Shown: piece after piece, positions 12,482-22,300 of the stretch
Layout: each line of letters opens with the position of its first letter
Position numbering within the stretch: the first letter of the stretch is position 1
NCBI RefSeq assembly: GCF_900128455.1
Contig: NZ_LT635783.1
Span: 2,505,935-2,569,934, forward strand
DNA: 64,000 nucleotides
Reading direction: 5' to 3'
From: Bacteroides mediterraneensis
Lineage (GTDB): Bacteria > Bacteroidota > Bacteroidia > Bacteroidales > Bacteroidaceae
Position numbers and translations under genes: made by a program
Notes under the pieces: generated by a model
Seen by the model: only the letters and a program-made list of their open reading frames with translations
The model's database searches: none
What the model was told of the DNA's origin: nothing

Positions 12482-13993
12482 ATGACTTTAGAAGAAATTT
12501 TAGCTATGCCGGAAGTAGAGAGAAAAATCTACTATCTGAAGAAGGGACGAAAGACCGAGCAACCAAACGCTCATGCTCTTTACAACGACTGGAATCCGAA
12601 CAAGCACGAGATAGTGATAGATGAAGAGAAATACCCTAAAATCAAAATCACTACCCAGCCTGAGAAACGGATTACAGACCCGACAACCAGGAAAGAATAT
12701 GTCGAGCCGGCGGTAAGGAAGGAAGTTGACCCGAACCGGATTGCACTTCCTATCGAGCAGGACATTGTGAATATTCAGACGGCCTTCACCGTGGGGACAG
12801 AACCGATACTTGACTGTCAGCCAGACCAGTCGGAGGAAAGCCTTCTTTCTGCCTTGAAGCAGGTATTCAAGAAGAACAAATTGAAATACCAGAACAAGAA
12901 GGTAGTCCGGGCATGGCTGGCCGAGCAGGAAGTGGCCGAGTACTGGTATGTGGTTAGGGATGATGGTTTCTGGGCCAAGCTCAAGCGCAAGATTTCTGGA
13001 ATATTCGGCAAGTCAAAGCCTGAATACCGTCTGAAGAGTGCCATCTGGTCCCCGTTCCGTGGCGACAAGCTCTACCCTTTCTTCAATGACCAAGGGGATT
13101 TGGTTGCCTTGTCCCGTGAATACAAGAAAAAAGACCTGAATGACGTGGAGATTACCTGCTTTATGACCATTACCAAGGACATGGTTTACCAGTGGGAGCT
13201 GACGAGCAGCTGGTCAGACAAAGGTTCATTTGCTCATGGGTTCAAGAAGATGCCGGTGATTTATATGTACCGTCCGGAAGCATACTGTGAAAAGATAAAG
13301 AGTCTTCGTGTAAGACTGGAGAAACTACTGTCAAGTTATGCGGACTGTATCGACTACCACTTCTTCCCTATCCTCATGCTTTTTGGTAACGTGGAGAATT
13401 TCTCCGGTGAGTTCAAGAACAGGGTGGTCGAGCTAACCGGGCAGGGAGCAAATGCCCAGTACCTTACCTGGTCTCAGGTGCCTGACACCGTAAAATTCGA
13501 GGTGGAAACTTTGCTGAGCCAGATATACGGACTGACCAATACACCCAGAATCTCTTTTGACTCCCTGAAAGGTACAGGAAACGCCGTATCCGGTGTGAGT
13601 TTTGACTATGTTTTCATGTCTACCCACCTTAATGTAGAGAACCTAAATGAAACTGTCGGCGAGTTCATGCAACGACGTGTAAATTTCCTCATATCAGCTT
13701 TGGGTTCCGTGAATTCCACCCTAGAAGAAGCCTCCGAGACTATTGATGTGGATGTACAGATGCAGCCATATAAACTGGAGGACATCAAAGACAAGATAGA
13801 CACTGCTATCAAGGCCAAGGACGGTGAAATCTGGTCGCAACAGCGGGCCATTACCTTTGTGGGGAACGTGGATGCAGTTCTAGACGAGATTGAAGCCATC
13901 AAGGAAGAGCAGGCTGAGAAACAGAAGAACGACATTGAGAAACAGAAACAGCTTTCCTCTCTCAAAAGCTCCAGTAGTAAATCTGAAAAATAG
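12482..13993 (+). CDS. Portal protein
   Basis: 503 residues. Length, position directly after terL and content match SPP1 gp6-like portals: an N-terminal arm, a core containing EVAEYWYVVRDDG and ITCFMTITKDMVYQWEL, a central region LRVRLEKLLSSYADCIDYHFFP, the helix-rich LKGTGNAVSGVSFDYVFMSTHLNVENLNE, and a charged, glutamine/lysine-rich C-terminus ending in a serine run. The dodecameric portal forms the packaging channel and head-tail joint. It starts 10 bp after terL, and a terminator follows at 14068. Confidence 0.8.
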   Translation: MTLEEILAMPEVERKIYYLKKGRKTEQPNAHALYNDWNPNKHEIVIDEEKYPKIKITTQPEKRITDPTTRKEYVEPAVRKEVDPNRIALPIEQDIVNIQTAFTVGTEPILDCQPDQSEESLLSALKQVFKKNKLKYQNKKVVRAWLAEQEVAEYWYVVRDDGFWAKLKRKISGIFGKSKPEYRLKSAIWSPFRGDKLYPFFNDQGDLVALSREYKKKDLNDVEITCFMTITKDMVYQWELTSSWSDKGSFAHGFKKMPVIYMYRPEAYCEKIKSLRVRLEKLLSSYADCIDYHFFPILMLFGNVENFSGEFKNRVVELTGQGANAQYLTWSQVPDTVKFEVETLLSQIYGLTNTPRISFDSLKGTGNAVSGVSFDYVFMSTHLNVENLNETVGEFMQRRVNFLISALGSVNSTLEEASETIDVDVQMQPYKLEDIKDKIDTAIKAKDGEIWSQQRAITFVGNVDAVLDEIEAIKEEQAEKQKNDIEKQKQLSSLKSSSSKSEK

Positions 13994-14067
13994 AACAATT
14001 CAGTCAGAAAAATTACGGGGATTGTACAAAGAATACGGATGAAAATCTAAAATATTGACGAATTGAG

Positions 14068-14105
14068 TAGCGGTGCCTTTCGAGGTGCCGCTATTTTCTT
14101 TTTCT
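14068..14105 (+). terminator. Terminator after portal gene
   Basis: TAGCGG (14068-14073) pairs with CCGCTA (14088-14093) with an inner CCT/AGG extension, followed by TTTTCTTTTTC. It separates packaging genes from head genes. Confidence 0.65.
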
Positions 14106-14184
14106 CTTAAAAACGAACATTTTCTTAATTGTTTCGTATCGTTAGCCTTAAAATTTCCCCTTCCCTTTCTCTATAAGTAAATTT

Positions 14185-14217
14185 ACCGTATGAAATTATT
14201 AATCAAACTCATACGGT
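14185..14217 (+). promoter_or_regulatory. Perfect stem-loop abutting the start of the scaffold gene
   Basis: ACCGTATGA (14185-14193) and TCATACGGT (14209-14217) are perfect inverted repeats with a 15-nt AT-rich loop, and the ATG follows immediately at 14218. It could shield the start region or act as a processing or regulatory structure. No clear -7 box is seen nearby. Confidence 0.5.
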
Positions 14218-14874
14218 ATGACAATATTTGAACAAATCTTGGCAGGACTGCAACAGAAATTCGCTGGGGTGGACACTGCTACACTTACCCGAATTGCCAC
14301 AAAGAAGGCAGAGGGTGTAACGGACGAAACTAAGGTGACCTCCATCGTTGAGGGTATCTCTTTTCAGGACGTGATGCAAAACTATGGTGATTTCCGTGCA
14401 GGACAAGCTCAGACTTCCGCTGTTTCAAACTACGAGAAGAAGCATGGACTGAAAGACGGGAGACCAATCGAGAATCCGAAACCAGAACCACCGAAACCAA
14501 ACGACCCTCCTAAGCCGCAGGAAACGGACATCGCAAAGATGATTGCCGATGGCATTGCCGCTGGAATCAAGCCGTTTGCCGACAAGCTGGCCAAAATGGA
14601 GGAAAATGAAGCGCAGGCGCAGCGCAATTCTCAAATCTCGGCAGTGGCTAAGAAGTACGGTATTCCCGAATTTATGCTGAAAGACCGTAATATTCCTGAG
14701 AACACGGACTTGGATACCTATTTCAAGGACATGAAGCAGGATATGTCAAACAGCGGTTTTCAGTTTTCAAAAGCTCCTGAGACTGCCGAACAGAAGCAGG
14801 AGAAGGAAGCGAGCGAGTTCGCCAAAATGATTGAGGCGGACACAAAACAAATTGTCGAACAACAAAACAAGTAA
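14218..14874 (+). CDS. Probable head scaffolding/assembly protein
   Basis: 218 residues, helical, with a proline-rich linker (PKPEPPKPNDPPKPQE near residue 85) and an alanine/glutamate/lysine-rich coiled second half ending QIVEQQNK. Composition and the place just before the head-fibre and capsid genes fit a scaffold or capsid-assembly protein of Bacteroides siphoviruses. No protease motif is seen, so capsid maturation by cleavage is not evident here. A stem-loop sits directly before the start. Confidence 0.6.
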   Translation: MTIFEQILAGLQQKFAGVDTATLTRIATKKAEGVTDETKVTSIVEGISFQDVMQNYGDFRAGQAQTSAVSNYEKKHGLKDGRPIENPKPEPPKPNDPPKPQETDIAKMIADGIAAGIKPFADKLAKMEENEAQAQRNSQISAVAKKYGIPEFMLKDRNIPENTDLDTYFKDMKQDMSNSGFQFSKAPETAEQKQEKEASEFAKMIEADTKQIVEQQNK

Positions 14875-14877
14875 TTT

Positions 14878-15774
14878 ATGTCAGCAGGATTTAAGTACAA
14901 CATTGAGCCTGAACCGTCCATCGAGGAACGCTATGATGTTTCTACCGGAGTAAGACGTAGAGGCCCTTACAAACTGGAGACGACCAACCTTGTTGCTGGT
15001 TCGTTTCTTCCATCCTTCACTCCGATTGCCGCCGACTTAGTGAAGAAGACCGCTCAGGTGGCTATCCGTGTAGAAGTCTATGAAAAGTTTACCACCGGTT
15101 CCAATACCACATTGAAAATCAAGAAAAACTCTTTGGCCTATGTGGGTATGCATCTGGGTAATGGTTCTCATGGAGCTACCATCAATAGTATTGACAAATC
15201 AAACAAAGTTTTCGATAAGTTGACACTGGCTGCCGACTTTGGCGAAACATTGGAAGCTGGTACCGTACTCTATGAGGCTACAGCTGTAAGCGGTACTACT
15301 CCAAAGGTAGTTGCTAACTCAGCTTTGTACGGAAGAGTACAAGTAGAAGAAGGCATTGTATTAGTTGCTCTTTTGATGCGAGCATTCGAGATTGAGCCTA
15401 CTAAGTTGGCTATGCCTTTCTCTGACATTGATAAGGCTAACATGCCGCATTTCCAGTTCAACGCTACAGGCGTGCAATCCCCGGCTGGTGTTTCGTATGA
15501 ACTGCCAGAAGCTTCTGATTCTGTGATGGGAGGTATTCAGTTGGGATTCTCTCAAAGCGGAAAGAAATATCCAGTAGCATTGGAAGGTGGAAAGGCGTAT
15601 GTAGAAGTACCTTGGACGGACAATAACACTACCTATCAGGCAGCTAACTCAAGTTCCTTGGGATTGGTAAAGCAGGGTGCAAAAGTTGATGATGCAGCAG
15701 GTGGTGATGAGAAAGATAAAATTAATGCTCTTCTAGCATCGTTGAGAGCAGCAGGTATAATTGCAAGCAAATAA
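14878..15774 (+). CDS. Head fibre / capsid decoration protein
   Basis: 298 residues. An N-terminal beta-rich head-binding part (residues about 1-200) is followed by SPAGVSYELPEASDSVMGGIQLG and SSSLGLVKQGAKVDDAAG, two glycine-containing repeats of the type found in phage head fibres and tail fibres. A C-terminal helix (KDKINALLASLRAAGIIASK) would trimerise. In related Bacteroides phages the gene upstream of the capsid gene is annotated as head fibre. It starts 3 bp after the scaffold gene. Confidence 0.6.
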   Translation: MSAGFKYNIEPEPSIEERYDVSTGVRRRGPYKLETTNLVAGSFLPSFTPIAADLVKKTAQVAIRVEVYEKFTTGSNTTLKIKKNSLAYVGMHLGNGSHGATINSIDKSNKVFDKLTLAADFGETLEAGTVLYEATAVSGTTPKVVANSALYGRVQVEEGIVLVALLMRAFEIEPTKLAMPFSDIDKANMPHFQFNATGVQSPAGVSYELPEASDSVMGGIQLGFSQSGKKYPVALEGGKAYVEVPWTDNNTTYQAANSSSLGLVKQGAKVDDAAGGDEKDKINALLASLRAAGIIASK

Positions 15775-15792
15775 AGAAAGGAGGACTAAGAT

Positions 15793-16875
15793 ATGATGCT
15801 AACAATTCATACACTGTTTAACGACCCCAACATCGTTAACGCCGTTATCCAGCGCGTCCTTCAGACACGTAAGGATACAATCTACTGGCAGCAGTACCTC
15901 GATTTCCGTAGAACGACTACCCGTGTGTTCAAGGACTACATCGGTCAGGTTACTGGAGTGATGGCAGGTTCCATCAACTCACGCTACGGAGAGAAGCCTA
16001 TCCGGGAACGCCGGAACATCGGTTCAGGTTATGGTGAAATCGCTTATCTTGGCGATGCTTACCAGATTTCCATTGACCGTTTGTCTGATTTGCAAGACTT
16101 GATTGACAAGTACAATGCGGCTAAACCTGCCGACCAAGTAGCAGCCATGCAGGAAATCGTGAACTTCATCTACGATGATTACCGTCAGGTACTCTTGGCA
16201 GCTCACAAACGTATGGATATTATCGTAGGTTCACTCTTGATGACAGGAGCAGCAACAGTCAAGAACAAGGACGACAATGCCGGAGGTGTTGACCTTCTCA
16301 ACATTGAATTGCCGTTCAAGTTTATTAAGCCTGATACCGGTGCGAAGACTAAATTCATTACCTATTTGCAGCAGCAGATTAATGCACTGAAAGCGGACTA
16401 TGGTAATTTCCAGAAGATGATTATGTCACGTGGCACTTTCGTGAAGAATATTATCGGCTCAGCGGAATTTGGTGACAAGTTCAAGATGCAGCTTACCAGT
16501 AACGAAATGTATATGTCAACTGGATTGATTACTTCTCAACTGGCTTCCTCAGTCTTTACCGGCATCGGCCTTCCGGCCATTGAGATTAAGGAAGATTACG
16601 TGAAAGACCAGACCGGAAAGAACGTGCAGATTTACGCAGACGACCGCATTACCTTACTTCCGCAGGATAAGGTTGGTTACATGCGCTTCCATACTCCGTA
16701 CGAAGCCGTGGATGGCGTACCAGGACGTAACTACACCCAAGCCGACGGTGATATGCTTATCTCCGGTTACAAGGACAAGAACGGACGTTATCTGGAATAC
16801 ACGGCTGAGTGGATTCCGCAGATTACAAATCCGAACCTGATTGTGAACATCGATTTGACAACCATGAACGCATGA
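15793..16875 (+). CDS. Major capsid protein
   Basis: 360 residues. It starts MMLTIHTLFNDPNIVNAVIQRV and has RTTTRVFKDYIGQVTGVMAG, IRERRNIGSGYGEIAYLGDAY, and near the end GDMLISGYKDKNGRYLEYTAEWIPQITNPN, which together match phage capsid proteins of the E-like/HK97-fold type. It forms the icosahedral shell. A purine-rich AAAGGAGG about 10 bp before the ATG is unusually SD-like for a Bacteroidetes phage and fits very high expression. The stop overlaps the next start (ATGA at 16872). Confidence 0.75.
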   Translation: MMLTIHTLFNDPNIVNAVIQRVLQTRKDTIYWQQYLDFRRTTTRVFKDYIGQVTGVMAGSINSRYGEKPIRERRNIGSGYGEIAYLGDAYQISIDRLSDLQDLIDKYNAAKPADQVAAMQEIVNFIYDDYRQVLLAAHKRMDIIVGSLLMTGAATVKNKDDNAGGVDLLNIELPFKFIKPDTGAKTKFITYLQQQINALKADYGNFQKMIMSRGTFVKNIIGSAEFGDKFKMQLTSNEMYMSTGLITSQLASSVFTGIGLPAIEIKEDYVKDQTGKNVQIYADDRITLLPQDKVGYMRFHTPYEAVDGVPGRNYTQADGDMLISGYKDKNGRYLEYTAEWIPQITNPNLIVNIDLTTMNA

Positions 16876-17186
16876 CAGTAAACGACTACATATCACAGAA
16901 GTTTCAGACCTTCGGCATTAACTTGTCGGAGGCTGACCTTTTGGAGATAAGTCTGTCTTCTGGGATAAGCGGAGAGGATGAGATGGGCCCGCCAAACATC
17001 GGTCTTGTGTCGGTGGCAATGGCGAAGTTCATCCCCTCTCTATTACTCCGTGCCACTTCCATCAGCGAGAACGGCTTTTCTATGTCCTGGAATACTCAGG
17101 GCTTGAAGGAATACTACTCTTTCTTGTGTAAGAAGTACGGTCTTGAAGACACGCTGTCAGATAAACCTAAAGTCAGATTCCTATGA
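16872..17186 (+). CDS. Head-tail connector (gp6-like adaptor)
   Basis: 104 residues from ATG 16872 (MTVNDYISQKFQTFGINLSE); a longer in-frame ORF begins at 16809 but lies inside the capsid gene. The protein is helical, with LSEADLLEISLSSGISGEDE and a C-terminal YYSFLCKKYGLED typical of DNA-packaging adaptor proteins that sit under the portal. It overlaps both neighbours by 4 bp, the usual dense head-tail gene order. Confidence 0.65.
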   Translation: MTVNDYISQKFQTFGINLSEADLLEISLSSGISGEDEMGPPNIGLVSVAMAKFIPSLLLRATSISENGFSMSWNTQGLKEYYSFLCKKYGLEDTLSDKPKVRFL

Positions 17187-17506
17187 TATTCGCTCCGCAT
17201 ACATTACAGGTTAAAGTCACCATTCCGATGGACACGGACGAATTTGGCCGGCCCATTCCCGGAACAGGTGGAGAAAGCTGGCAGGACGTATGCAAGTGCC
17301 GGTGTGACGATAACTCCACCAAGGAGTTTACTTCGGAGAACGGCGAGGTGTACCGACCGAACTATCACGTAGTCTGCGAGAAGAAAATCTCTCTGAAGGC
17401 TGGTGATGAAGTCAGATGTATGGACGGTGAGAATATCCGGGGAACTGGCAAGGTTTACATGATAAAGAATACGAATTATTTTGGTTACTCAGAAATATGG
17501 CTGTAA
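17183..17506 (+). CDS. Head-closure/stopper-like protein
   Basis: 107 residues, beta-rich, with FGRPIPGTGGESWQDVCKCRCDDNS and VVCEKKISLKAGDEVRCMDG. It has the size and position of head-tail joining (stopper) proteins, which close the channel after packaging. Four cysteines (CKCRC, VVC, VRC) are unusual but show no clear zinc spacing. It overlaps the next gene by 10 bp. The assignment rests mainly on synteny. Confidence 0.55.
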   Translation: MIFAPHTLQVKVTIPMDTDEFGRPIPGTGGESWQDVCKCRCDDNSTKEFTSENGEVYRPNYHVVCEKKISLKAGDEVRCMDGENIRGTGKVYMIKNTNYFGYSEIWL

Positions 17507-17793
17507 AGTTTGATTTCTCGGACGTTGATAGCTTTTTCGACCAAGGTTATGCCGAAGTGAAAGCCGTTGAGGATAAGGTCGGAAAGGAAGCTGTCGATTA
17601 TGCTGTAAAGAACGGTAGTTATCAGAACCGGACCGGAACGCTCCGTAAGTCAAACAAGTATTCAGTTCAGGATGATGGATTGGAGTTAAGGAATGAAGCT
17701 GAATACGCCTCGTTCGTGGAATCTAAAGGCTACGAAGTCCTGACTGGTGCGGCCCTATACGCTGAGAAACGATTGAAGGAGGAAATCAAATGA
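17497..17793 (+). CDS. HK97 gp10-like tail completion protein
   Basis: 98 residues. It is short, with the typical GNRTGTLRKS-like segment (NGSYQNRTGTLRKSNKYSV) and ASFVESKGYEVLTGAALYAEKRLKEEI at the end, which is characteristic of gp10-like proteins that join the tail to the head connector. The order (connector, stopper, gp10-like, tail terminator, major tail protein) is standard for siphoviruses. It overlaps the downstream start by 4 bp. Confidence 0.7.
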   Translation: MAVKFDFSDVDSFFDQGYAEVKAVEDKVGKEAVDYAVKNGSYQNRTGTLRKSNKYSVQDDGLELRNEAEYASFVESKGYEVLTGAALYAEKRLKEEIK

Positions 17794-18182
17794 TAGTAAC
17801 TACCGATATAGCGAACATACTTTACCGTGATTGCCAGCCTTTCGGCATTGAAATCGTTCCCCATGGCAAGAAACTGACAGGCGAATTGAAATCCGAAAGG
17901 ATTGTCATTCACGCAAAGAAACAACAGCCGGGAACGTACTGGAAGAAGTCTTTCGCAGAAGTGAACCTTTGCGTTCCAGACCTGAAAGAAGGTGAAGCCA
18001 ACACCATTCGGCTGAACGAACTCGAGAAACAGGCTCAAGGACTATTTAACGGTGTAACCGGACGCTATGATGGTACCACCTATCATTATTCCATCGACAC
18101 AATCGGAACCGAGGAGGACACAGCCTTAAAGTGTCACTATGTGAATGTAAGAATTTTGTTTGAAATTTTAAATGTGAAATAA
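17790..18182 (+). CDS. Tail terminator protein
   Basis: 130 residues with mixed alpha/beta character: FGIEIVPHGKKLTGELKSERIVIHAKKQQPG, SFAEVNLCVPDLKEG and a C-terminal strand HYVNVRILFEILNVK. It lies between the gp10-like protein and the major tail protein, where a gpU-like tail terminator belongs; that protein caps the tail tube and sets its end. The sequence signature itself is weak, so the call relies on gene order. Confidence 0.6.
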   Translation: MIVTTDIANILYRDCQPFGIEIVPHGKKLTGELKSERIVIHAKKQQPGTYWKKSFAEVNLCVPDLKEGEANTIRLNELEKQAQGLFNGVTGRYDGTTYHYSIDTIGTEEDTALKCHYVNVRILFEILNVK

Positions 18183-18183
18183 T

Positions 18184-18735
18184 ATGGCAGAAGCAAAGAA
18201 AATCACAGCCGTGAATATCAAAAAACTTTTATATGGAGAAACGAGCGAGATTTCCGCGGATTTGACCGGACAAGCTCTGTACACTCTTTTGCAGGGTGAC
18301 ACATTGAAAGAAGTTAAAAATATTCATGGCGACACATGGACGCTCGAAGAAGCGGAAGCGAGCCGAACGAACTATAAGAACCAGCTTACCGGCAAGACCT
18401 ATCGCAGCGACAAGGAGATGGGTGACGTAACCGTCAACTTTACGATTGGTGAGTACGACTATCCGACAAAGAAAGACCTCATGGGAGGTGATGTCATCAA
18501 CACCGACAAGGGTTGGAAGCGTGCGAGAGGTAAGGTGAACATCGAAAAGCTGATTGTTGCCCTGACCGAAGACGACCAGTATTGCGTCATTCCCCGTGCT
18601 GACATCGGTGCCCGCGAAGCGACTACCGATAAGGCTATCGGACTTCCGGTGAGTGCTGTGGAGTTGGAGCCGAAAAATTCGGCAGTTTCTCCGGAATACT
18701 GGTTTGACTCAGAAGAGGTAAAAGCAGGTGTTTAA
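18184..18735 (+). CDS. Major tail (tube) protein
   Basis: 183 residues. It has the beta-rich profile of tail tube proteins: GETSEISADLTGQALYTLLQ, YRSDKEMGDVTVNFTIGEYDYPTKKDL, and SAVELEPKNSAVSPEYWF at the C-terminus. These form stacked hexameric rings of the tail tube. It starts 1 bp after the tail terminator stop and is followed by an intrinsic terminator at 18771. That terminator would give it higher expression than the genes beyond. Confidence 0.7.
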   Translation: MAEAKKITAVNIKKLLYGETSEISADLTGQALYTLLQGDTLKEVKNIHGDTWTLEEAEASRTNYKNQLTGKTYRSDKEMGDVTVNFTIGEYDYPTKKDLMGGDVINTDKGWKRARGKVNIEKLIVALTEDDQYCVIPRADIGAREATTDKAIGLPVSAVELEPKNSAVSPEYWFDSEEVKAGV

Positions 18736-18770
18736 TGCCTATCCAATAGGTAGAATTTGAATTCCATAAC

Positions 18771-18805
18771 GGGGGTGGGCTTTATGGCTTCACCCCTTAA
18801 TTTTT
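18771..18805 (+). terminator. Terminator after major tail protein gene
   Basis: GGGGTG (18772-18777) pairs with CACCCC (18791-18796), followed by TTAATTTTT. It probably attenuates transcription into the chaperone and tape-measure genes. Confidence 0.6.
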
Positions 18806-18811
18806 ATCAGA

Positions 18812-19195
18812 ATGAATCAAGGAGCGAAAATAGTATCAGAATCCATTATCGGAAATGATTTCAGGACGGTGTTTGTCGCAGGGAAAGCCTACACGGTCTA
18901 CCCTCCCACTGTCCATAAACTGGCCGGGGCAATCTCCCATCTGTCAGACGTACAAGAAGCAGACAATTTGAGAGAAGTCCTGCTTTCCTTGGGAGAAAGC
19001 GAGGCTTACAGCAAGGCTCTTTCCTGGCTGATAGCTGGTGACGAAAGTTTGAGCGAAGAACTGGGAAAAGGAACATACGAAGAGAATGTGAACGCATTGG
19101 ATGAAGCACTCTCTATGATTGACTCAAAGGTTTTTCTCAAAGCTGTCAGCTTGGCGAGGAACGTAAGCCTGCTGGCAGCGAAACCGAGGTTGTAG
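18812..19195 (+). CDS. Tail assembly chaperone, upstream part
   Basis: 127 residues, helical, ending LARNVSLLAAKPRL. Position between the major tail protein and the tape measure, together with the overlapping second ORF in the -1 frame, matches lambda gpG/gpGT-type chaperones. These coat the tape measure during assembly. A -1 slip in 19127-19135 (A-AAG or the T-run after it) would join residues up to about 105 to the ORF at 19123-19392. Confidence 0.65.
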   Translation: MNQGAKIVSESIIGNDFRTVFVAGKAYTVYPPTVHKLAGAISHLSDVQEADNLREVLLSLGESEAYSKALSWLIAGDESLSEELGKGTYEENVNALDEALSMIDSKVFLKAVSLARNVSLLAAKPRL

Positions 19196-19392
19196 GGAAT
19201 GATACTCTATTGGGACAGATAGCGTCGTTCATGGAAAATCTGCATCTGTCATACCGGGAAGTGGTCTACGAGATACCATACAGAAACTTAGTATTAATGC
19301 AGCGTGACAAGCTCCATACCGTTACAGGGACGAAGGTTACAAAGGTGAAGGGTAAGGACATGGCTTCGCGCAGAAGAAGAAACAAGAAATAG
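19123..19392 (+). CDS. Tail assembly chaperone, -1 frameshift extension
   Basis: This frame is open from 19123, directly after a TGA at 19120-19122, to TAA 19390-19392, and it overlaps the upstream gene by 73 bp. A late internal ATG at 19210 is possible but would waste coding-like sequence (GEERKPAGSETEV). The C-terminal part (ASFMENLHLSYREVVYEIPYRN) resembles the tape-measure-binding T domain of gpGT. Basic residues end it (SRRRRNKK). It is most likely made as a fusion by programmed -1 frameshifting; no perfect X-XXY-YYZ heptamer is visible. Confidence 0.55.
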   Translation, partial: LKGFSQSCQLGEERKPAGSETEVVGNDTLLGQIASFMENLHLSYREVVYEIPYRNLVLMQRDKLHTVTGTKVTKVKGKDMASRRRRNKK

Positions 19393-19394
19393 AT

Positions 19395-22300
19395 ATGGCT
19401 ACACTATACTTTAAAGTCAGTTCAGACTATGACGAAGTTATTCGTTTGAGACAGGAATGTGAGAAGCTGGAATCCCAACTCAAAAAGATGGACGTGAACA
19501 AATCCCCCGCAGCCGCCAAGGCTTTAGAAACGCAACTGGCATCCACCCGTCAGCAGATGATGGGACTGGTAACTGAGGCGGCCAAGGCCGGTGCTGTGAT
19601 GGAAAAAGACTTTAAATCCAATATTTACAATGCCTCACAATCTGTAAATGATTTTACTCAAAAAATTATTGACCAGAAAAGAGTTGTTAAAGACGTAGAA
19701 CATGATGTTAAGCGGTTGGGCGATGCTTATAAAACAGCTTTAAAAAGAAATCCGACGGGAGCTGCAGGCTTATTATCAGAATACCAATCTGCAAAGAAGA
19801 CTCTCGATGAAGAAAAAGCTACTTTATTTGGTTTGACTCAGCAGCAGGCTGAAGCCCGTCTTTCTGTAAAGAGACTGAAAGATGAATATGCAGCTTTTAA
19901 GGAAGAAGCTGGCGAAACGGTCGAAGCAAATGAAAAGATGTCCGTTTCCTTAACCAAAGTACTTGGTGTAATAGGTGGAGTAACTGCCTTGAAAAACTTT
20001 GCCACAGAACTTGTCAATGTACGAGGACAATTCCAGCAGCTTGAAATTGCTTTTTCAACCATGCTGAAAAGTAAGGAAAAAGCAGATAAACTGATGTCGG
20101 AACTGGTGGATATTGCCGCAAAGACGCCCTTTGACCTTCAAGGGGTGGCATCATCTGCCAAGCAAATGATTGCTTATGGCTCGTCAGCCGAGAATGTGTG
20201 TGATGAGCTTGTAATGTTGGGGAATGTAGCCGCCGGTGTTGGCTCCCAGCTTAGTGAAATAGCCTATCTCTATGGCACATTAAGGACACAAGGAAGGGCC
20301 TATGCTGTCGATATTCGTCAGTTTGCAGGACGTGGTATTCCCATCTACGAGGAACTGGCAAAAGTGCTTGGTGTGACAAAAGATGAAGTTTCCGGTTTAG
20401 TAAAGGAAGGCAAGGTAGGATTTAAAGAAGTAGAACAGGCCTTCAAAAATATGACTAGTGAATCAGGAATCTATTATAACCTGATGCAAGAACAGTCTAA
20501 GTCTCTTACAGGTCAGTTGAGTAACCTTGGAGATGCTTGGGATACAATGTTGAATGAGATTGGGAAAGATACTCAGGGAATTGCTTCTGCAGGTATTTCA
20601 GGATTGAAAGGTCTTATTGAGAACTATGAAACTGTTGGTAAGATTTTGATAGGACTGATTGCTACATACGGGACATATAAAACCGCTCTTATTGTAGTGC
20701 GAATAGCTCAGGATACATTAACGGCCAGAATGGAACTTGCAATACTGGTTACTAAAGCCCAAATGATAGCACAAAAGGCTTTGAATACGGTTATGAAAGC
20801 CAACCCGTATGTCCTGGTAGCTACGGTTCTTGCCGGGCTTGTTGCTACAATGTGGGCCTTTCATGACAGCACAACCGCATCGGAAAAGGCACAGCAAAAA
20901 TTCAATGAAGAACAAAAGAATTTTTCGAATCAGGAAGAGGAACGCAAGAAAAAAATAGAAGAGCTGATACGCGTTATCCAAGATGAGACAGAAACCGAGT
21001 TTTCAAAGATAAAGGCCTATGAGGAACTACAAAGGTATTCTCCTGCACTTTCTTCTGCTTATACCCGTGAACAACTGGCAGTACTCAATCTTGCAGAAGC
21101 AAATAAAGAACTGAATAAGGAACGAGACAAGAACAGTTATGAAAACATACTAAAGAATATTCAACAATGGGAGAAGAAAATAAAATCATTAAATGCTTCT
21201 TTAAAAAATGCGGGGCAAGGTGCCCCATTAATCGCTTCACAAATAGAATCAGCAAAAGCAAATCTTAACAAGTGGAAATCAGCCCTGAGCGAATATAATC
21301 GACTGAAAAAGGAAACAGAGGAAAACTCGAAACCTGTAGAAGTCAAGCTAATGGAAGCAAGAAGTAATCGTGAGCAGATTATACGCGAATACAATATAGC
21401 AAGACAAATATTGCAGGAAGAGCAAGAAAAAATTAAGAATTTTCCTTTTGCAACAATTCCTATTGACGTTCAAATACGGTTCAATAATGCGCAAGCAGCG
21501 TTAAAAGGGATTGACGGCACCATATCTGGCCTGGAATCGCAAAGAGAAGCATCGGAAAAGACGTATCAGCAAGCATATAAAGAAGCAAAAGCTGTTTACG
21601 AAGCAAAATTAAAGGCTGTAGAGGATGCTAAAAAAGGCACTGAGTCAGCCTATAAGAAAGCAGTAGAAGAGTTGGAAGAAGCAGAAAAATCATATAAATC
21701 GCTCGGTGGTGTAACAGGAGACACTCTGACCAAACAAGAGAATAATGCGAAGAAAAATGCCGAGCGACAAAAGAAGGAGCAGCAACAGCTTGCAGAAGAA
21801 CTCCTTCAGCTTCGCAGGACCAATCAGCAGGAAGAAATCAACTTGATGGAAGAAGGTCCTGAAAAGAAGCGCAGACAAATTGAGCTGGATTACCAAAAAG
21901 AGATTGATGCTTACAACAAGGCTAAAGCCAAATATGGGGAAACTGATGAGGTGAAGCAGATGAAGACTAACGCCGAGAACAAGCGTAAGCAATCACTTTA
22001 CAGCCTAGATTTAGATCAACTTCAATCTGAAAAGGATGCGTTAAACTCCTATCTTCAAGAATACGGCACATTCCAACAGCGTAAGTATGCCATTGCACAA
22101 GAATATGCCGACAAGATAGCCAAAGCCCAAACAAATGCCGAAAAGATAAGGTTAGGGAAAGAACGGGACAGCAAACTTTCCGGTATCGAATCAAATGCTT
22201 TAAAGGCAAATATAGATTGGGTAACAGTATTTGGTGAGTTCGGAGGAATGTTCTCCAATATGATTAAACCTGCTCTTGAAGATGCCAGGAAATACATGCA

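Noticed and set aside
16809-16871. Longer start for the head-tail connector
   Set aside because: It would lie within the capsid coding sequence; the ATG overlapping the capsid stop is the normal arrangement.
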